Notes: generated by a model from the letters alone, not told the origin. 64,000 nt of DNA from Stachybotrys elegans (GCA_020746835.1 JAGPNK010000018.1:248001-312000), one strand, 5' to 3'; positions 22,258-33,400 are shown, counted from the first letter of the stretch. Made by a program: numbers and translations.

Positions 22258-23810
22258 TTAGAACTGGCCATCTTCCTCATGTCCTTCGGTTGAATAGGTT
22301 GGGGAATGGTCGTCGGTGCTAAAGCCTCTTTCCGATGATACGTATGAGCTCGGCGTGAAGTCCTGTAGGCACATACTATAGGGGAAGCGACAATACGCAG
22401 AGCCTCCGCGGTGCCTGCAGTCCATCTTTTGACAGACATGGCCATACACACAGTCGATCCTCCTGCAGGCACCGCGTCGGGGGCACGGCATGGATCGCGA
22501 CAGGCCCTCGAGGGCGGGGAGGAGCTCGGCTGGGAGCGCACTATGGTCGAACTCGCAGAAGCTACCCTCGGGGCAGTATCCTCCAATATGCTTCTTATTA
22601 CACAGCTTGTGCTGGTCGGATCGTATTTTGAATCGGCTAATGATTTCGGCCGTCGGGGGCGGTATGTAAGCGTCCAAGCGGTGCTTGGAGCTGTTGAGGG
22701 CGATTTTCCCGGCGGGGATGCTCGAGGATGTCGGTAGTAGTTGGACATCGTTTTTGCCGTCGCCGCCGGTGCTCTCGCGGCTTACGGTTCGTCGGTTATC
22801 GTCAAATGTGCGCCACGCGCGGCTGGCGTCGGAGGAGAAGAGGGAGGCCCCGTCTCGGCTGGTGCGGGAAGACGGGGGCTTGTTGTCGATGTGAGCGTTT
22901 CGGCAGCCGCTTCCGTACTTGCATCTATTCGAGGCATAGAATGCGCATATCTTGGGGCTATCGTCTGATAGCATGGCGCCCTGAGGGCCTGGTGGCGTCG
23001 AGGCCGAGCTGAGCTTGCCGACGCTCGGGGCCGAGGCCGAGGCTGAGCTGGGCTTGGGACCGGCGGGCAGGCTCAGAGGCTTGGTGCGGAAGACGCCGGG
23101 GAGTTCCTCGATGTTCAGGTTAAGCTTGCTGAATTCGTCGTGGAACAGGAGGCTGGGGGATCGGACGAGGGTGAAGCGGTCGCCGCTGCCTCTGTAGGGC
23201 GTGAGCTCGGAGATGTAGCCGACGTCGTGGCATGCAGCCAGGTATATGTGCTTGCACTGCGAGTTCTCGGCATAGAGTCGTAGCATGGCCTTGAGCTTGA
23301 AGTCGGCGTTCTCCTTGAGCTCGCCGGCGTCGACAAAGTCGGTCAGGCCGTAGGACCTGTTGAAGCCGGCGGTGAAGGGGCGAGGGAGCGCTTCTCGGCA
23401 CCGGCGAGGCCGTTCTTATTGAGTATCTTAGATAAACCGACCAGATCTGCATATACGCGGACCATTATCTCGCAGTGCTCCAAGCCCTTGCGCCCCAAGC
23501 TCTTCTTGACCGTGTCGACCAGCTGCTTGGCCGCGCGGCTGCCACCTTCTGTGCCGCCCGAGGTGAAGTCGTCGTCAAAGACGTAGCCATCTCCGTCGAC
23601 GAGAACCAGGACGAAGGGGTTCCGTTCCTGGCCTCGCGCCAGCTGCTTGTAGCGCTCCCTGCCATCTCTCTCCTCTTCGTAGTCGCTCTTGAGGCGCCGG
23701 AAGTCTCTGAGCAGCGCAGCGTAGTTTTCAAGAATCTCGGCCAGCTCATTGCGGTCCCGGTAGGCGGCCAGCGTCTTTTCCTGCTCGTCGAGGATGGAGT
23801 TGGGCAACAT
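22258..23810 (-). CDS. CCCH zinc-finger protein, interrupted by an apparent frameshift
   Basis: Two overlapping frames, 23810-23343 and the frame ending at 22258, form one protein of about 517 aa if one base is added in the G-run at 23377-23380 (minus-strand CCCC). The N-terminus is a predicted coiled coil of about 60 residues. A domain opening FVLVLVDGDGYVF follows and resembles a NYN/PIN-like nuclease fold, which is inference. Then come CCCH fingers: C-X7-C-X5-C-X3-H, C-X8-C-X5-C-X3-H and further Cys/His-rich segments near the C-terminus. CCCH proteins generally bind RNA. No intron explains the frame change: the only GT...AG pair there leads to a stop. It is either a sequencing error or a young pseudogene. 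Confidence 0.8.
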
Positions 23811-24462
23811 TGTGACAGCTATATACCATCAGATTGGCCGTCATTCTACATCTCAGCAAGAACAGAAAAGAAGGACAGTCTCGGCAGGCAGACGCCTCTG
23901 TGGTGGTTGTCAAGGGAGCTGACGGAGAGGGGAAGCTGTCTGATGATGGAGGATGGAGGAGTGAAGAACAGACCAAAGTTTCGGAAAGTGCGGGCAGCAA
24001 ACAATGGAGAGGGGCTAGGCCAACAATGCGCAAACGCCGCCCTAAGGTGCCCTAAACAGCATGGGGACAACCTTGGTCTGGGCGCCAATCCGGTATCGGG
24101 CTGCACTACCCACTCAAGTACGCTGTAAGTACCATCGCCATCAGTGGTTGCCAGGTACTGTAGGGAGCTTGTGGGTGAACCGACTATTGGCAGCAACCAA
24201 GTAAGATCTTGGTGATCGCATGCCACAGATGAATGCCACGGGACAGATTAAATTGAGCTGCTGCAAGTCCTGAGACAAGTGAATTATTATTTATTGTTAT
24301 TGTTATTATTATTATTTTCTCCAATTGTCCTCTTGCATCCGATGCCCGGAACTCCCGCCACTCCCGTCACTCCGCCGTGTTACAGTGTTCCAACACCTCA
24401 TACAAGAGTGATTGAACGGATTGCATTGATCTAAGAGTACAATACCTAAATAATACAATCCC
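23811..24462. other. Intergenic with a TTA-type microsatellite
   Basis: 652 bp. Positions 24283-24317 are a run of TTA/TTG triplets just downstream of the nitronate monooxygenase stop. No gene seen. Confidence 0.5.
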
Positions 24463-25533
24463 TCAGCAGTCCAAGTACTTTTGAGCTGTTCGGTGCAGAA
24501 CCCTTCGCGCCTCGCGCCGTACAGACTTGACAATGTCTGCTGCATTCTCAACCTCCTTGACCAAGCCCACTCCAGAGCCAGCCCATATGGCCGCCCTCCC
24601 TCGCAGCCCAAGGGCAAAGCCTCGATCCGGGCCAGCCACGGCCTCGGCATATCTCTCGCGGATCTCCTCAATAGGCACGCCGTTCTGCCAGTCCACGTAG
24701 CTCTGCACAGCCAAGCTCCTTCCGTCGTATACTTCGGGCCATATGTTGGGGCCAGCAAGCTCGTCAAACACCTTGGACTTGACAGTCGTCACACCGCCGT
24801 CCTGGGCCTCGATGATGGCCGCCTGGTTGATGGGATGAATCGTGATTTCCTTCGAAGCGAGGAAACGAGTTCCCAGCACAGCTCCCTGAGCACCGAGGGC
24901 GAGCGCGGAAGCCACTCCGCGTCCATCCGTGATGCCACCTGAGGCGACAATCGTCATGTTTGCGAACCCGGCCCTGTCTAGGGCGTCTCTAGTCTCAGGG
25001 ACAAGGCTGATGATTCCCGCGCTCTGCTCAAAGCCGTGCCCGCCCGCATCGTTGCCCTGCAGACACAGAGCATCGGGCTCTGCCGTCTCAGCAACGTACA
25101 ACGCCGTCTTGACATTGCCCACCTGAACCCAGATCTTGCTCGCAGGGCTGGCAGCGCGAAGCTCGGTCGCCCACTCGCCAAAGTCGGCGAGCTCGTGGGC
25201 GGCAAACAGCCAAACAACGGCCGGCTTGTATTCCGCAATCACGGGCACGGCTTGTGTAAGATTGGCGACAAAGGGAAGCAAGCCGACGCCCACCTGGAGA
25301 GTGTCGTCGGGAGTCTGCTGGATACCCGGCGCATCCTTGATTATGTCAGAGGCAATGCGGAGATTGACAGCCAGGTCGGTCATGTTCATGATGCTTCCAA
25401 TGAAACCGAGGCCGCCGGCGACAGTTACCGAGCCCGCGAGAGCACCGTTGGCGAAGCCGCCCATGGGCGCGTTCATGATGAGCGGCGAGGCTGCCCATGG
25501 CAGGTAGCTGAGAAGATCAACCATCGTGACCAA
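24463..25533 (-). CDS. Nitronate monooxygenase (2-nitropropane dioxygenase family)
   Basis: A single exon of 356 aa, a normal length. A TIM-barrel flavoprotein is indicated by the opening APMGGFANGALA, the FMN phosphate-binding motif ASGGITDGRGVA, CLQGNDAGGHG with the histidine of the active-site region, and LGAQGAVLGTRF. Members oxidise alkyl nitronates, such as propionate-3-nitronate, to aldehydes and nitrite using FMN and oxygen. It is probably cytosolic. A second ATG three codons downstream is an alternative start. No co-regulated neighbour is obvious. Confidence 0.93.
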   Translation of the reverse strand: MVTMVDLLSYLPWAASPLIMNAPMGGFANGALAGSVTVAGGLGFIGSIMNMTDLAVNLRIASDIIKDAPGIQQTPDDTLQVGVGLLPFVANLTQAVPVIAEYKPAVVWLFAAHELADFGEWATELRAASPASKIWVQVGNVKTALYVAETAEPDALCLQGNDAGGHGFEQSAGIISLVPETRDALDRAGFANMTIVASGGITDGRGVASALALGAQGAVLGTRFLASKEITIHPINQAAIIEAQDGGVTTVKSKVFDELAGPNIWPEVYDGRSLAVQSYVDWQNGVPIEEIRERYAEAVAGPDRGFALGLRGRAAIWAGSGVGLVKEVENAADIVKSVRREARRVLHRTAQKYLDC

Positions 25534-26449
25534 GTTGCTGCAGAGGAGTAACGACTGGACGTCTCGAGGTCTTCATGACTAGCAAGCATGGCCCCTTTAT
25601 CATGTCGAGCATACGGCTTGAGGGTTTGGCCAGTTTGTTGGCTGTAGCACCCCCTGTAGCGATCGGCAGTTGCCATCGCCAAACCCCTTACTTTTAATAT
25701 CGGTACGGAAGCGCAGGGGCATGCGCATGACGCGCTGCGGGAGGGCACCGCCCCGGAACACTTGCAAGCGTTGAGCAACAAAATCGAGACTGCAAGAATA
25801 ACCTCATGTAACCATTATGATCTCTGATGAAATCTCTTTTATCTAATATATATATATATATATATATATTGCAATGTTATATATATACTTTAGTCTTACA
25901 CTTCCATCTTTAAAGCATATAGTACAAGTAGGTAGATTTGTTTGGCGGGATTCGCTCTTGCGGTCCTGACTCTTTTGGTCACCACTTGACTCGGAAATAT
26001 CGCCGCCTTGGTCCTAGCGCTGGGAGCCGAGCAATCCCCTGGGCAAGCTGACCGGGAAGACGCCATTATTGATGGCGTTATTGTTTTGCAAGTTCAGGGT
26101 TCCTTAGTCGGGGCAGGGCTGTGTGCTGCGTCGAAGCTTATGCAGGGAGAGGACAGATGCTCTGGAGGTTGCTGACCGTGTAATATTGAATCGCATCGCG
26201 CAACTGCCGACGATGATTTGCGGCTTACTAGATAGACTACGTAGTGCTCAGGACCTCTTCTAGATCCCGCTCCCGCTCCCGCACTGATCCTCGCGCTAGA
26301 TGAAGATCGTATCGTGGAGCTGAGCTATGACAGGAACCTGACAGAGCGGGAACACTCGACCAAGAAAAAGAGCTAGCCGTTTGACGATATTTTCTGTCCC
26401 AATATATTTACTTATAGTGGACGCTGACTACCAATCCAACCAATGAGTT
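25534..26449. other. Intergenic with AT microsatellite, upstream of tRNA
   Basis: 916 bp containing the nitronate monooxygenase promoter, an AT dinucleotide run and a short CCCGCT triplication near 26268-26280. No gene seen. Confidence 0.5.
25846..25869. repeat. AT dinucleotide microsatellite
   Basis: Uninterrupted alternating A and T over about 24 bp within a wider AT-rich stretch. Confidence 0.9.
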
Positions 26450-26521
26450 GGTCCCGTGGTCTAACGGTTATGACTGCGGATTTTGATTCCGCCAGCGGGG
26501 GTTCGACTCCCCCCGGGACCT
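26450..26521 (+). tRNA. tRNA-Gln (anticodon UUG)
   Basis: 72 nt folding as a cloverleaf by hand. The acceptor stem GGTCCCG pairs with CGGGACC, with T as discriminator as in other fungal tRNA-Gln. The anticodon stem GCGGA pairs with TCCGC around loop TTTTGAT (anticodon TTG). The T-arm is five G:C pairs around TTCGACT. There is no intron. An internal B box (GGTTCGACTCC) is present. Confidence 0.96.
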
Positions 26522-26525
26522 TTTT
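26522..26525 (+). terminator. RNA polymerase III terminator (T run)
   Basis: A run of T residues immediately follows the mature 3' end of the tRNA. Confidence 0.8.
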
Positions 26526-26711
26526 ACTTCTCCCATTAACAGGATTCCTCTCTGTTCAGAGTTCGTCATTATTTTTATTTATTTATTTATTTTATTTTCT
26601 TGCGTCGCCCGACATGTCCAAATTTTTTTTTTTTTGTTTTTTGTTTTTTACTATCGCAAACCTCCCATCCTACCAAAGCCCAACTGAACCCCATCAATTC
26701 ACCACGGCTTC

Positions 26712-28785
26712 TTATTTTTGGCCGTGACTGCGGATCAATTCTGATGCATACTCGGCCACGGCGTACACGGTGGCTTGGGTGTGTGCTGCAATGAGAATCG
26801 GCATGATACTGGCATCGACAACCCACAAGCCCTCGACGCCGTAGACGCGCAGAGACGCATCAACCACACCGCCTTCGTCGCGAGGCATCATAGCCGCTGT
26901 CCCCACGGGATGGTCAAAGCTGGATCGAAGCAGAGAATCCCTCATCGCTGCCTCAATTTCCACGTCCGACTGCACGGTAGGACCCGGCGATAGTTCCACA
27001 GGGGCCAGAACCGCCACCGTATCGGACGCCATGAACGTGCGTATCTTTTGGAGGGCACGCCGTATCATGATCATGTCGACCGGGTTCGCGTTGGTGTTGA
27101 AGTCGATGAGCGGTGCCATGTTCGGATTGGCATTGGTGGTATTGATGGAGATGGTGCCCCTCGACAAAGGTTTCTGAAGCGCGGCAATCACCGATGGTGC
27201 GCCTCCGAAAGTAATTTCCACCACTCCCGCCTCAGGGCTTCGAAGCTGTGACTGCATTACCTTCGATTGCCGGATGAACCCCTTGAGGAGAGATGGATTC
27301 TCTGCATAAGTCGCTGGTAGATAAGCGAGTGGCTCTTGCTCACCCAGTGCGTCGGCGATTTGCAGAAAGTCATTGTCCAAGTCTTGCAGAGAAGCAAAAA
27401 CAATGTGATTACCCCATCCGTGAGAGAATGGTCCAGTCTTGTTGGCGGTATACTCTTCCCAAGCAGCGTCATAGAACGCCGGGTCGTTCATCGAGTCGGA
27501 GCTTGGGTTGCTGTCATTGTTGACTATTTGGACATGTCAGCTGAAACAGGCGGCAAACCAGCAGCGGCCAGGAGATTTGAAGTCTGCTTACACTGGTAAA
27601 AGACAAAGAAGGACGAATGGTCCTGGAAGTTTGCCCCGACTCCCGGCGCATCAACGATGACATCAATGTCGAGTGACTGCAGCAACTTGGCCGGCCCGAT
27701 CCCACTGAGCTGGAGGATTCGAGGCGTGTTTACTGTCCCTGCGGCGAGGACAACGTTCTTCGATGCAATGAAGCGTGAATCGCTGTCGTCGTGAGAGGTT
27801 ATCTCCACGCCCACTGTCGAATTTCCTTCAAATTTGACAGCAGCGCCATAGTGGCGAACAAGGAGGTGGAGGTTAGGACGCCTGCTTGCTGGCTGGTAAT
27901 ACGCTGTCTCAGCCGAAGACCGGACCGCCTGTATCCCGTCCGAGTTTTGCGGCAGCCACGCCAACCCCACGTTCTGCCCGTTCGCTCCGTCAGCCAGCAC
28001 CGGTACATCCATGTCGTTGGCCCAAGCGGAAGCTTCCACACCTGCGAAGAAACACACAAAGTCAGCTCACCGATATTGACCAAGTTCACCAGCATTTCCG
28101 TCCGAGATGAACAGGCCGAGGCCAAGAGTCCATACCTGCTGCAGGCCACTGCCAAGCTGGAAATCCAACATGGATGGGACCATTGCCATACGCTGCGCTC
28201 GACCAGTTGTATCCATAACGCTGGACATATTCGTCGGCGGGAGGCGCAAACTGAGACGACTTGCGGAAGTAGCGAAGCATCGTCTTCCAGTTCCAGCTGG
28301 GATTGCCCAGCTTCTCCCACGAGTCGTAGTCAATTGCAGATCCACGGTCCCATGCCATTCCATTGACCGTTGAACCACCCCCAACGACTCTGCCAGTTCG
28401 AAGGCCCTGCTCTCTATTGGAAAGGTGCACCTGAGGGACAGATGTCATGCTGTACAGGCGAGGTGTCTGGTCAAGCGTCGTGAAGTAAGGAACAGTGACG
28501 TTGATGGTATTGGCAAAGTCGCCGTATTCGACAACCAGCACGGTGCCTGGCGATGAATGAGTGCTTGCAAGTCAATGGAAAAGTCTCGATCTCACTGTTG
28601 GCATTTTCGCTCAGCCTGCTGGCCACGACCAGGCCGCTCGTCCCACCGCCTATGACGATATAGTCATACTCTGCTCGAATCGAACCCAGCTCTCTTTTCA
28701 CACCACTCGCGCTACTCGTGCAGAAGCCTGCCCTCAGTAGAGGCGCGAGGCCGAGAAGCAAGCGTGTCAGCGGTTGTCGGAGCAT
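26712..28785 (-). CDS. GMC-family FAD oxidoreductase, secreted
   Basis: Four exons on the minus strand (28785-28596, 28546-28136, 28041-27592, 27523-26712) give 620 aa. A hydrophobic N-terminus (LLLGLAPLL) looks like a signal peptide. The FAD dinucleotide fold is IVIGGGTSGLVVASRL, GMC signature 1 is VVGGGSTVNGM, signature 2 includes AAGTVNTPRIL, and the C-terminal FDHPVGTAAM carries the active-site histidine, followed by GLWVVDASIMP. Likely a glucose, aryl-alcohol or polyol oxidase/dehydrogenase; substrate unknown. An ATG ten codons upstream (28815) is an alternative start. A transposon begins only 66 bp upstream of the chosen ATG, so the native promoter is displaced. Confidence 0.92.
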
Positions 28786-28842
28786 TGTGCGAGAGTTGGA
28801 GAAGGTGATCTCCAAAAGATGAAGATCGCTAGAGCTTGGCCG

Positions 28843-28851
28843 AACTCAGAT
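28843..28851. repeat. 9-bp target site duplication, left
   Basis: AACTCAGAT, identical to 31956-31964 on the far side of the element. Nine bases is the size typical of MULE insertion. Confidence 0.9.
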
Positions 28852-28964
28852 AGCGACTAATAGGTAGGCGCCCGGGCGCCCATTTATCCTTAGGCGCTAG
28901 AGTGTGCCCACTGACTAATCACTACTGAATACCTCCTCCCATTGGTATATGCAAGATGCGCTCT
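28852..28964. repeat. Left terminal inverted repeat of MULE copy 2
   Basis: Begins AGCGACTAATAGG and includes the perfect palindrome GGCGCCCGGGCGCC. It pairs with 31790-31902 with scattered transitions. Confidence 0.88.
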
Positions 28965-29469
28965 TAAGTAGTAATTAGTTACTAAGCCATGGGCTAGAAA
29001 TGGCCTAAACATTTATAAAAGATATCCTTCTGCCAGAAGGTATATATAAATTATATAAAGCTCTTTTTATAGCTATTAATTTCTAGATAAAGCCTTAAGA
29101 ATATGCTTTTACTATTAGTAAGTCTATAAAGACCCTAAACAGGCGGGTTAAGGTAGTATATATATATAACTGAAATAAACAATCACTAAGCTTATCTACT
29201 GAATAAGTTTACTATACCTTAAGCTAAAGGACTAGTTATAAGTTTTCTATTCTTACTAAAGAATCATAGAATAGGAGTATATGGGTTCTAAGCTATTGTC
29301 TAGATAAAGAATATACTAAGTACAATTACCTATTAAGTAAGCATCCATCTATATACCTAGTACATTAACAATTTAAAGAGTAAAATACCATAACTATCTC
29401 TAATCTTACAATGTCTAGAACTACTCCACAAGATATAAAAACTTATCTCTATAATTATTTAAAGACACT

Positions 29470-30400
29470 AGTAACTTAATAAGATATATACAATTGGATT
29501 ACAGAGATAAGAAAAGACCTACATAAAGGCCAGAGTAATATCTAAGCGCTGGTCAATCAATTACATAAAGAAGCCTTTTAGTACTAAGTCTATCTAGACT
29601 TAGACAATTAACTAATAGCAATCTTTTTCACTCATCCAGATTCTATAGTATACTTACAGTGCAATCTAGATGTTTTATTATTAGATTGCATATATAAGAT
29701 AAATAAGCACTATATACTACTCCTTAATATAGTTAGAGTTGATTCCTGCTAGCATTCTTTCTATATAGCATTTGCCTTTCTATTGGGTGAATTAAAAGAG
29801 GATTACTCATGGGCACTAGAGTACCTTAGATTGCTCTATTAATATAAGCTTCCCTTAGTTATTCTGACTAATAGATGCCTTACAGCTATAAATGCTATAG
29901 TAATTTAATTTCCTTCTTCCAAAGCACTGCTTTGCCTCTGGCATATTAATAAGGCAATCTTCTAGTACTGCTAACCGTTCTTTGCCTCTAAGGATAATTA
30001 GGGAATAGACCAGGCCAAAGGCAAAGTATAGAATGAATTCTATGCATTCTAGCACTTAATTATTGTCTCCCTGGATAAAAAGATATTTAAAGAGTGATTG
30101 GCTAAGTTTAAACTTAAATATAGTAGTAAATACCTTAAGTCTATAGGGTATATCAAAATGTACTGGCTTAAGCTATATAAAGAGAAAATTGTTAAAGTGT
30201 AGGTAGACAAGCACTTGTACTTTGGCAATATAGCAACCTTAAGGCAGGTAACTTACAGCATTTGGCATAAGAAATAAACTACTAATATATATGTTCTAGG
30301 GCTGAAGGCATCTATTTACTAATTAAGTTATATATTAAGACTTTAATATTTGACCTCTTTAATATTTAGCAGGCAATAAAACATACTATTATAAACTAAC
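29470..30400 (+). pseudogene. MULE transposase remnant (copy 2)
   Basis: Conceptual translation shows MULE-domain landmarks in order: IFFTHPDSI, DVLLLDCIYKINK, FYIAFAFLLGE, DYSWALEYLRLLY, LVILTNRCL and LCLWHINKAI. In-frame stop codons interrupt these repeatedly, so no transposase is made. The acidic residue in LLLDC and the CLWH motif match the usual MULE active-site regions. Limits are approximate. Confidence 0.85.
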
Positions 30401-31789
30401 TGAAGAAACTTAAACATATATAGGCTACCTAGAAATTGTAGACACCTCTAGAAGTTTCCAGAGTATTGTTTAAGGCAGTATAAGGCTGGGTTTTACACCA
30501 AGCTCTATGCAAGGTATAAGAGCAATAGCAGCTACTTCAAAAACTGCATAAGGCTTGCTATAGTTATACTTTTATAACTTTACATAGGCTCCTATACTTA
30601 TATATCTTAAAGAAGCTTAAAGAGAAAAAAAAAGTTCTTTTACTTAATGATTTCCATTCTTACTAGCACTTAAAGCGAGATATAGTATAGCCATAACCCG
30701 TGCTAGAGCTAATACAAGCTAGAGACTAACTTAAGGTATAGTGCACTTAGCCAAAGATAACTACTAAACGCAGGCCCTCTGGATTTAAGATAGTTAAGTA
30801 TAGCAAGAGAGCTCTTAGTACCTACAGTAAATGTTATATAGTTGGTTATAAAATGACCTCTAAAAATTGCCCACTGAGATTCCATGAAATGCTAAGATAG
30901 ATAGATTACATTTTAAGTCCAATTCTATAGCTAGGTATAACCTTAGGCCTAGTTTTAGCTTCTATTTTAGCTAACCAAATGGAAATACATTTAGGGCCAG
31001 AGCATATACCTTCTTCAAATGCAGTTATAAAAGTTACTAAGAAAGCCAGTTAGCACTTTCCCTGCACTAAGCCTATAGCACTTAGCTACCCTCCTCCTCT
31101 ATTATCTATATATATTATTCCTTAGCCCCTTACCATACTGGATAGCCTAGCTTTAGTCTTACTAAGTGCTACTACTAAAGCACCTTAGACTAAAGAGATA
31201 TCTATTGTTTATAATTCTTTGGTTTAGTTACCACTGCATTATGATTCTCCAGAGGCTATTTATTTAAGATATATTACTATAAGAAGCATATAGTATGCTA
31301 TACAGCCCCACAGCAGTATTAAAACCAATTAGCAATATTACAAGGCAAAGGGGCTTCTGCAAAGATATAACAAAAAGAGCTATAAATAGTATCTAGATTT
31401 TAAGTAGATATTAAAGTATTATGTAACTTAAATAGGGTTCTGAGAATAAATAAAGGAGGAAATAATAGTATATCTAGATTAGTATAGTATAGAAGATAAA
31501 TATATTAAAGCCTAAGTTATAAGAGAGATAAGTAATAATCTACTAGGAATTAAGAGAAGAGATATAAAAGAGATCTAGGAAAGTATAGAAAAGAATAGCC
31601 AGGAACAGTAAGCCTTATACTCTATAAGCAGTTAGGTTAAATAGTATATAATAGTAAAGATATAAATATCTATAATTGATTTTTTTTTTTACCAGGAGTT
31701 GCTATAGATATAGCATAAAGTAAAAACCCTAACTATATAAATGAAGTTTGTTATGTATAGGAGAAAATGCCTTAGGGCTTGCATACTTT

Positions 31790-31902
31790 AGAGTGCATCT
31801 TGTATATACTAATGGGAGGAGGTATTTAGTAGTGATTAGTTAGTGGGCATGCCCTGGTGCCCGAGGATAAATAGGCGCCCGGGCGCCTACCTATCAGTCG
31901 CC
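31790..31902. repeat. Right terminal inverted repeat of MULE copy 2 (inner)
   Basis: Inverted match to 28852-28964. Its last 53 bp (31850-31902) recur immediately downstream. Confidence 0.88.
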
Positions 31903-31955
31903 TGCCCTGGCGCCCGAGGATAAATGGGCGCCCGGGCGCCCACCTATCAGTCGCC
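31903..31955. repeat. Tandem second copy of the transposon terminus
   Basis: 53 bp almost identical to 31850-31902, ending CAGTCGCC directly against the right target duplication. This copy is less mutated than the inner one (GGCGCCC where the inner has GGTGCCC). Confidence 0.9.
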
Positions 31956-31964
31956 AACTCAGAT
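31956..31964. repeat. 9-bp target site duplication, right
   Basis: AACTCAGAT, identical to 28843-28851. Confidence 0.9.
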
Positions 31965-32320
31965 CAGGCGCTTACACGCTTATACACCCCACACACCGCT
32001 ATATGCCTAGCCCTTTTATTACACACCTACCGATTGTGGGATCGTGGAATTTACCTACAAGGGTCTATGTGGGATTTCCCGTTCGTGTGCCCCAATGGGA
32101 TACAGACCAGTGACTTCGAGGAGGCCCCCTCTGACGATAAAGACGATATCAAATCAATAGATAACAATTGGTTAGAAAATTCGATTGACTACAAGGGTCT
32201 ATGCAGTCTTACTCGAAGCGATTCTGTTCAAAGATGGGTAGATTAACTTTGGCTTCTAAATGCGACCATTCCGTCTCCGATAGAATGCGGGTCCTATTCC
32301 CACAGGCTCACTGCGGGCTC
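31965..32320. other. Intergenic between transposon and pectinesterase
   Basis: 356 bp. Holds copy B of the 52-bp dispersed repeat and a 15-bp direct repeat (32055-32069 and 32189-32203). No gene. Confidence 0.5.
32068..32119. repeat. Dispersed 52-bp repeat, copy B
   Basis: Ungapped match to 14509-14560. Confidence 0.55.
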
Positions 32321-33400
32321 TTAGGAAGGGTACGACGCATCAAACCATGGTTGGCTGGCGTAGTTGCTTCCAAGCACTGCAGAGATGCTCACAGCCGAAC
32401 CGAGCTTTCTTGACCAACTTACACGGCTTCCAGTAGAACCTTCTCCAGCGTTGGAAAACTCAGCATAGTAGATATTCGCAGTGGACTGCCCGTCGCTCCA
32501 GATTCTCCAGCCTTCGGTGCGGACGACGTTTGACATGCTGGTTCTCTGGAAGACAACGCGCGACCAGTCACGCCATGGTCGGCCCAGGTAGTAGCTTCGG
32601 CTGGGCACCGATTCGCCAGATGCAGCGGCGATGGTGCCCGAGTTGAAGACGTAGTATGACGGGTTGGAGCTAGAATCACGGCCGTTGGCTAGCGAAGTCA
32701 GCAGAGAACCAGGATGACTGGCAGTGTACAATTACCTGTGATGTATTGCCCACCGCTTCGAACTCGCAGATCAACCTTCTCAAACCAAGCCTGAGACCTC
32801 TGCCCGAAGACAAAGTCGGTTGCACCAGTGATGAGGCAGTTGCTATAGTACTCCTGTCCCTCGTTGGCAAGAACAGTATCCTGGAAGCCGTAAAACTGGC
32901 AGCCATAATAGCCAGAGGACGCCTGAGCACTCAATGCAAGGGCTTGTGATCCTGGACCAACTACTAAACTCAGCCATCTCCCCGCCAGCCGACTAGCATA
33001 TGGACTTACAGCTATTGACCACATTGAGGTTGTAGACCTTGACGTTTGCTGCATGAACTCTGAGGGTTGCGCTCCTGTCATTGTTGCCGGCATTGGCTTG
33101 ATTGTTATTGAAGGTGATGATGGCCCTGTTCTGTGTGTAGGAGGTGGTGTCTGTCGTGTATCCGTACAGCGTCAGCTGGGCCGACCGACTGGGGATGTAC
33201 ACCTGCTCCGTGTATGTTCCCTGGTTGACGAAGATGCACTGCGTTCCACCGGCCGTTGTGGATAGAGAGTTCACAGCGGCTTGTAGTGAAGTGTGAGTGC
33301 CGCCGGACTTGGCTACATGAAGACAGCCAGATGGAGGGCTTGTGCGGCTCGCCGCCAGCACATGAGACAAGAGTGCCGCAAACACAACTGATACCTTCAT
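32321..33400 (-). CDS. Pectin methylesterase (CE8), secreted
   Basis: Three exons on the minus strand (33400-33010, 32960-32736, 32688-32321) give 327 aa. ATG 33400 opens a signal peptide (VSVVFAALLSHVLA). The CE8 landmarks appear in order: FNSFGPGSQAL region, GFQDTV with the first catalytic aspartate, GATDFVFG with the second, QYITANGRDS and LGRPWRDW. It de-esterifies plant pectin outside the cell. The acceptor of intron 1 was placed at 32960 because the neighbouring options give a stop or a poorer family match. Length is normal for fungal enzymes. The presence of pectinase fits a plant-associated or saprotrophic lifestyle. Confidence 0.94.

Larger units (their letters stand above)
28852..31955 (+). 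mobile_element. MULE-type DNA transposon, copy 2 (complete, RIP-like decay)
   Basis: A 3.1-kb element bounded by terminal inverted repeats of about 113 bp and an exact 9-bp target duplication. The interior is very AT-rich with abundant TA and few CA dinucleotides, as RIP produces. Translation of 29470-30400 recovers a MULE transposase domain full of stops. Long TIRs, a 9-bp duplication and this domain fit the fungal Hop-like Mutator group. The right end carries its terminal 53 bp twice in tandem. It lies inverted relative to the copy at 1-2646. Confidence 0.92.

Noticed and set aside
26443..26727. 94-codon frame covering the tRNA
   Set aside because: The segment folds as tRNA-Gln, and the rest is T-rich low-complexity sequence.
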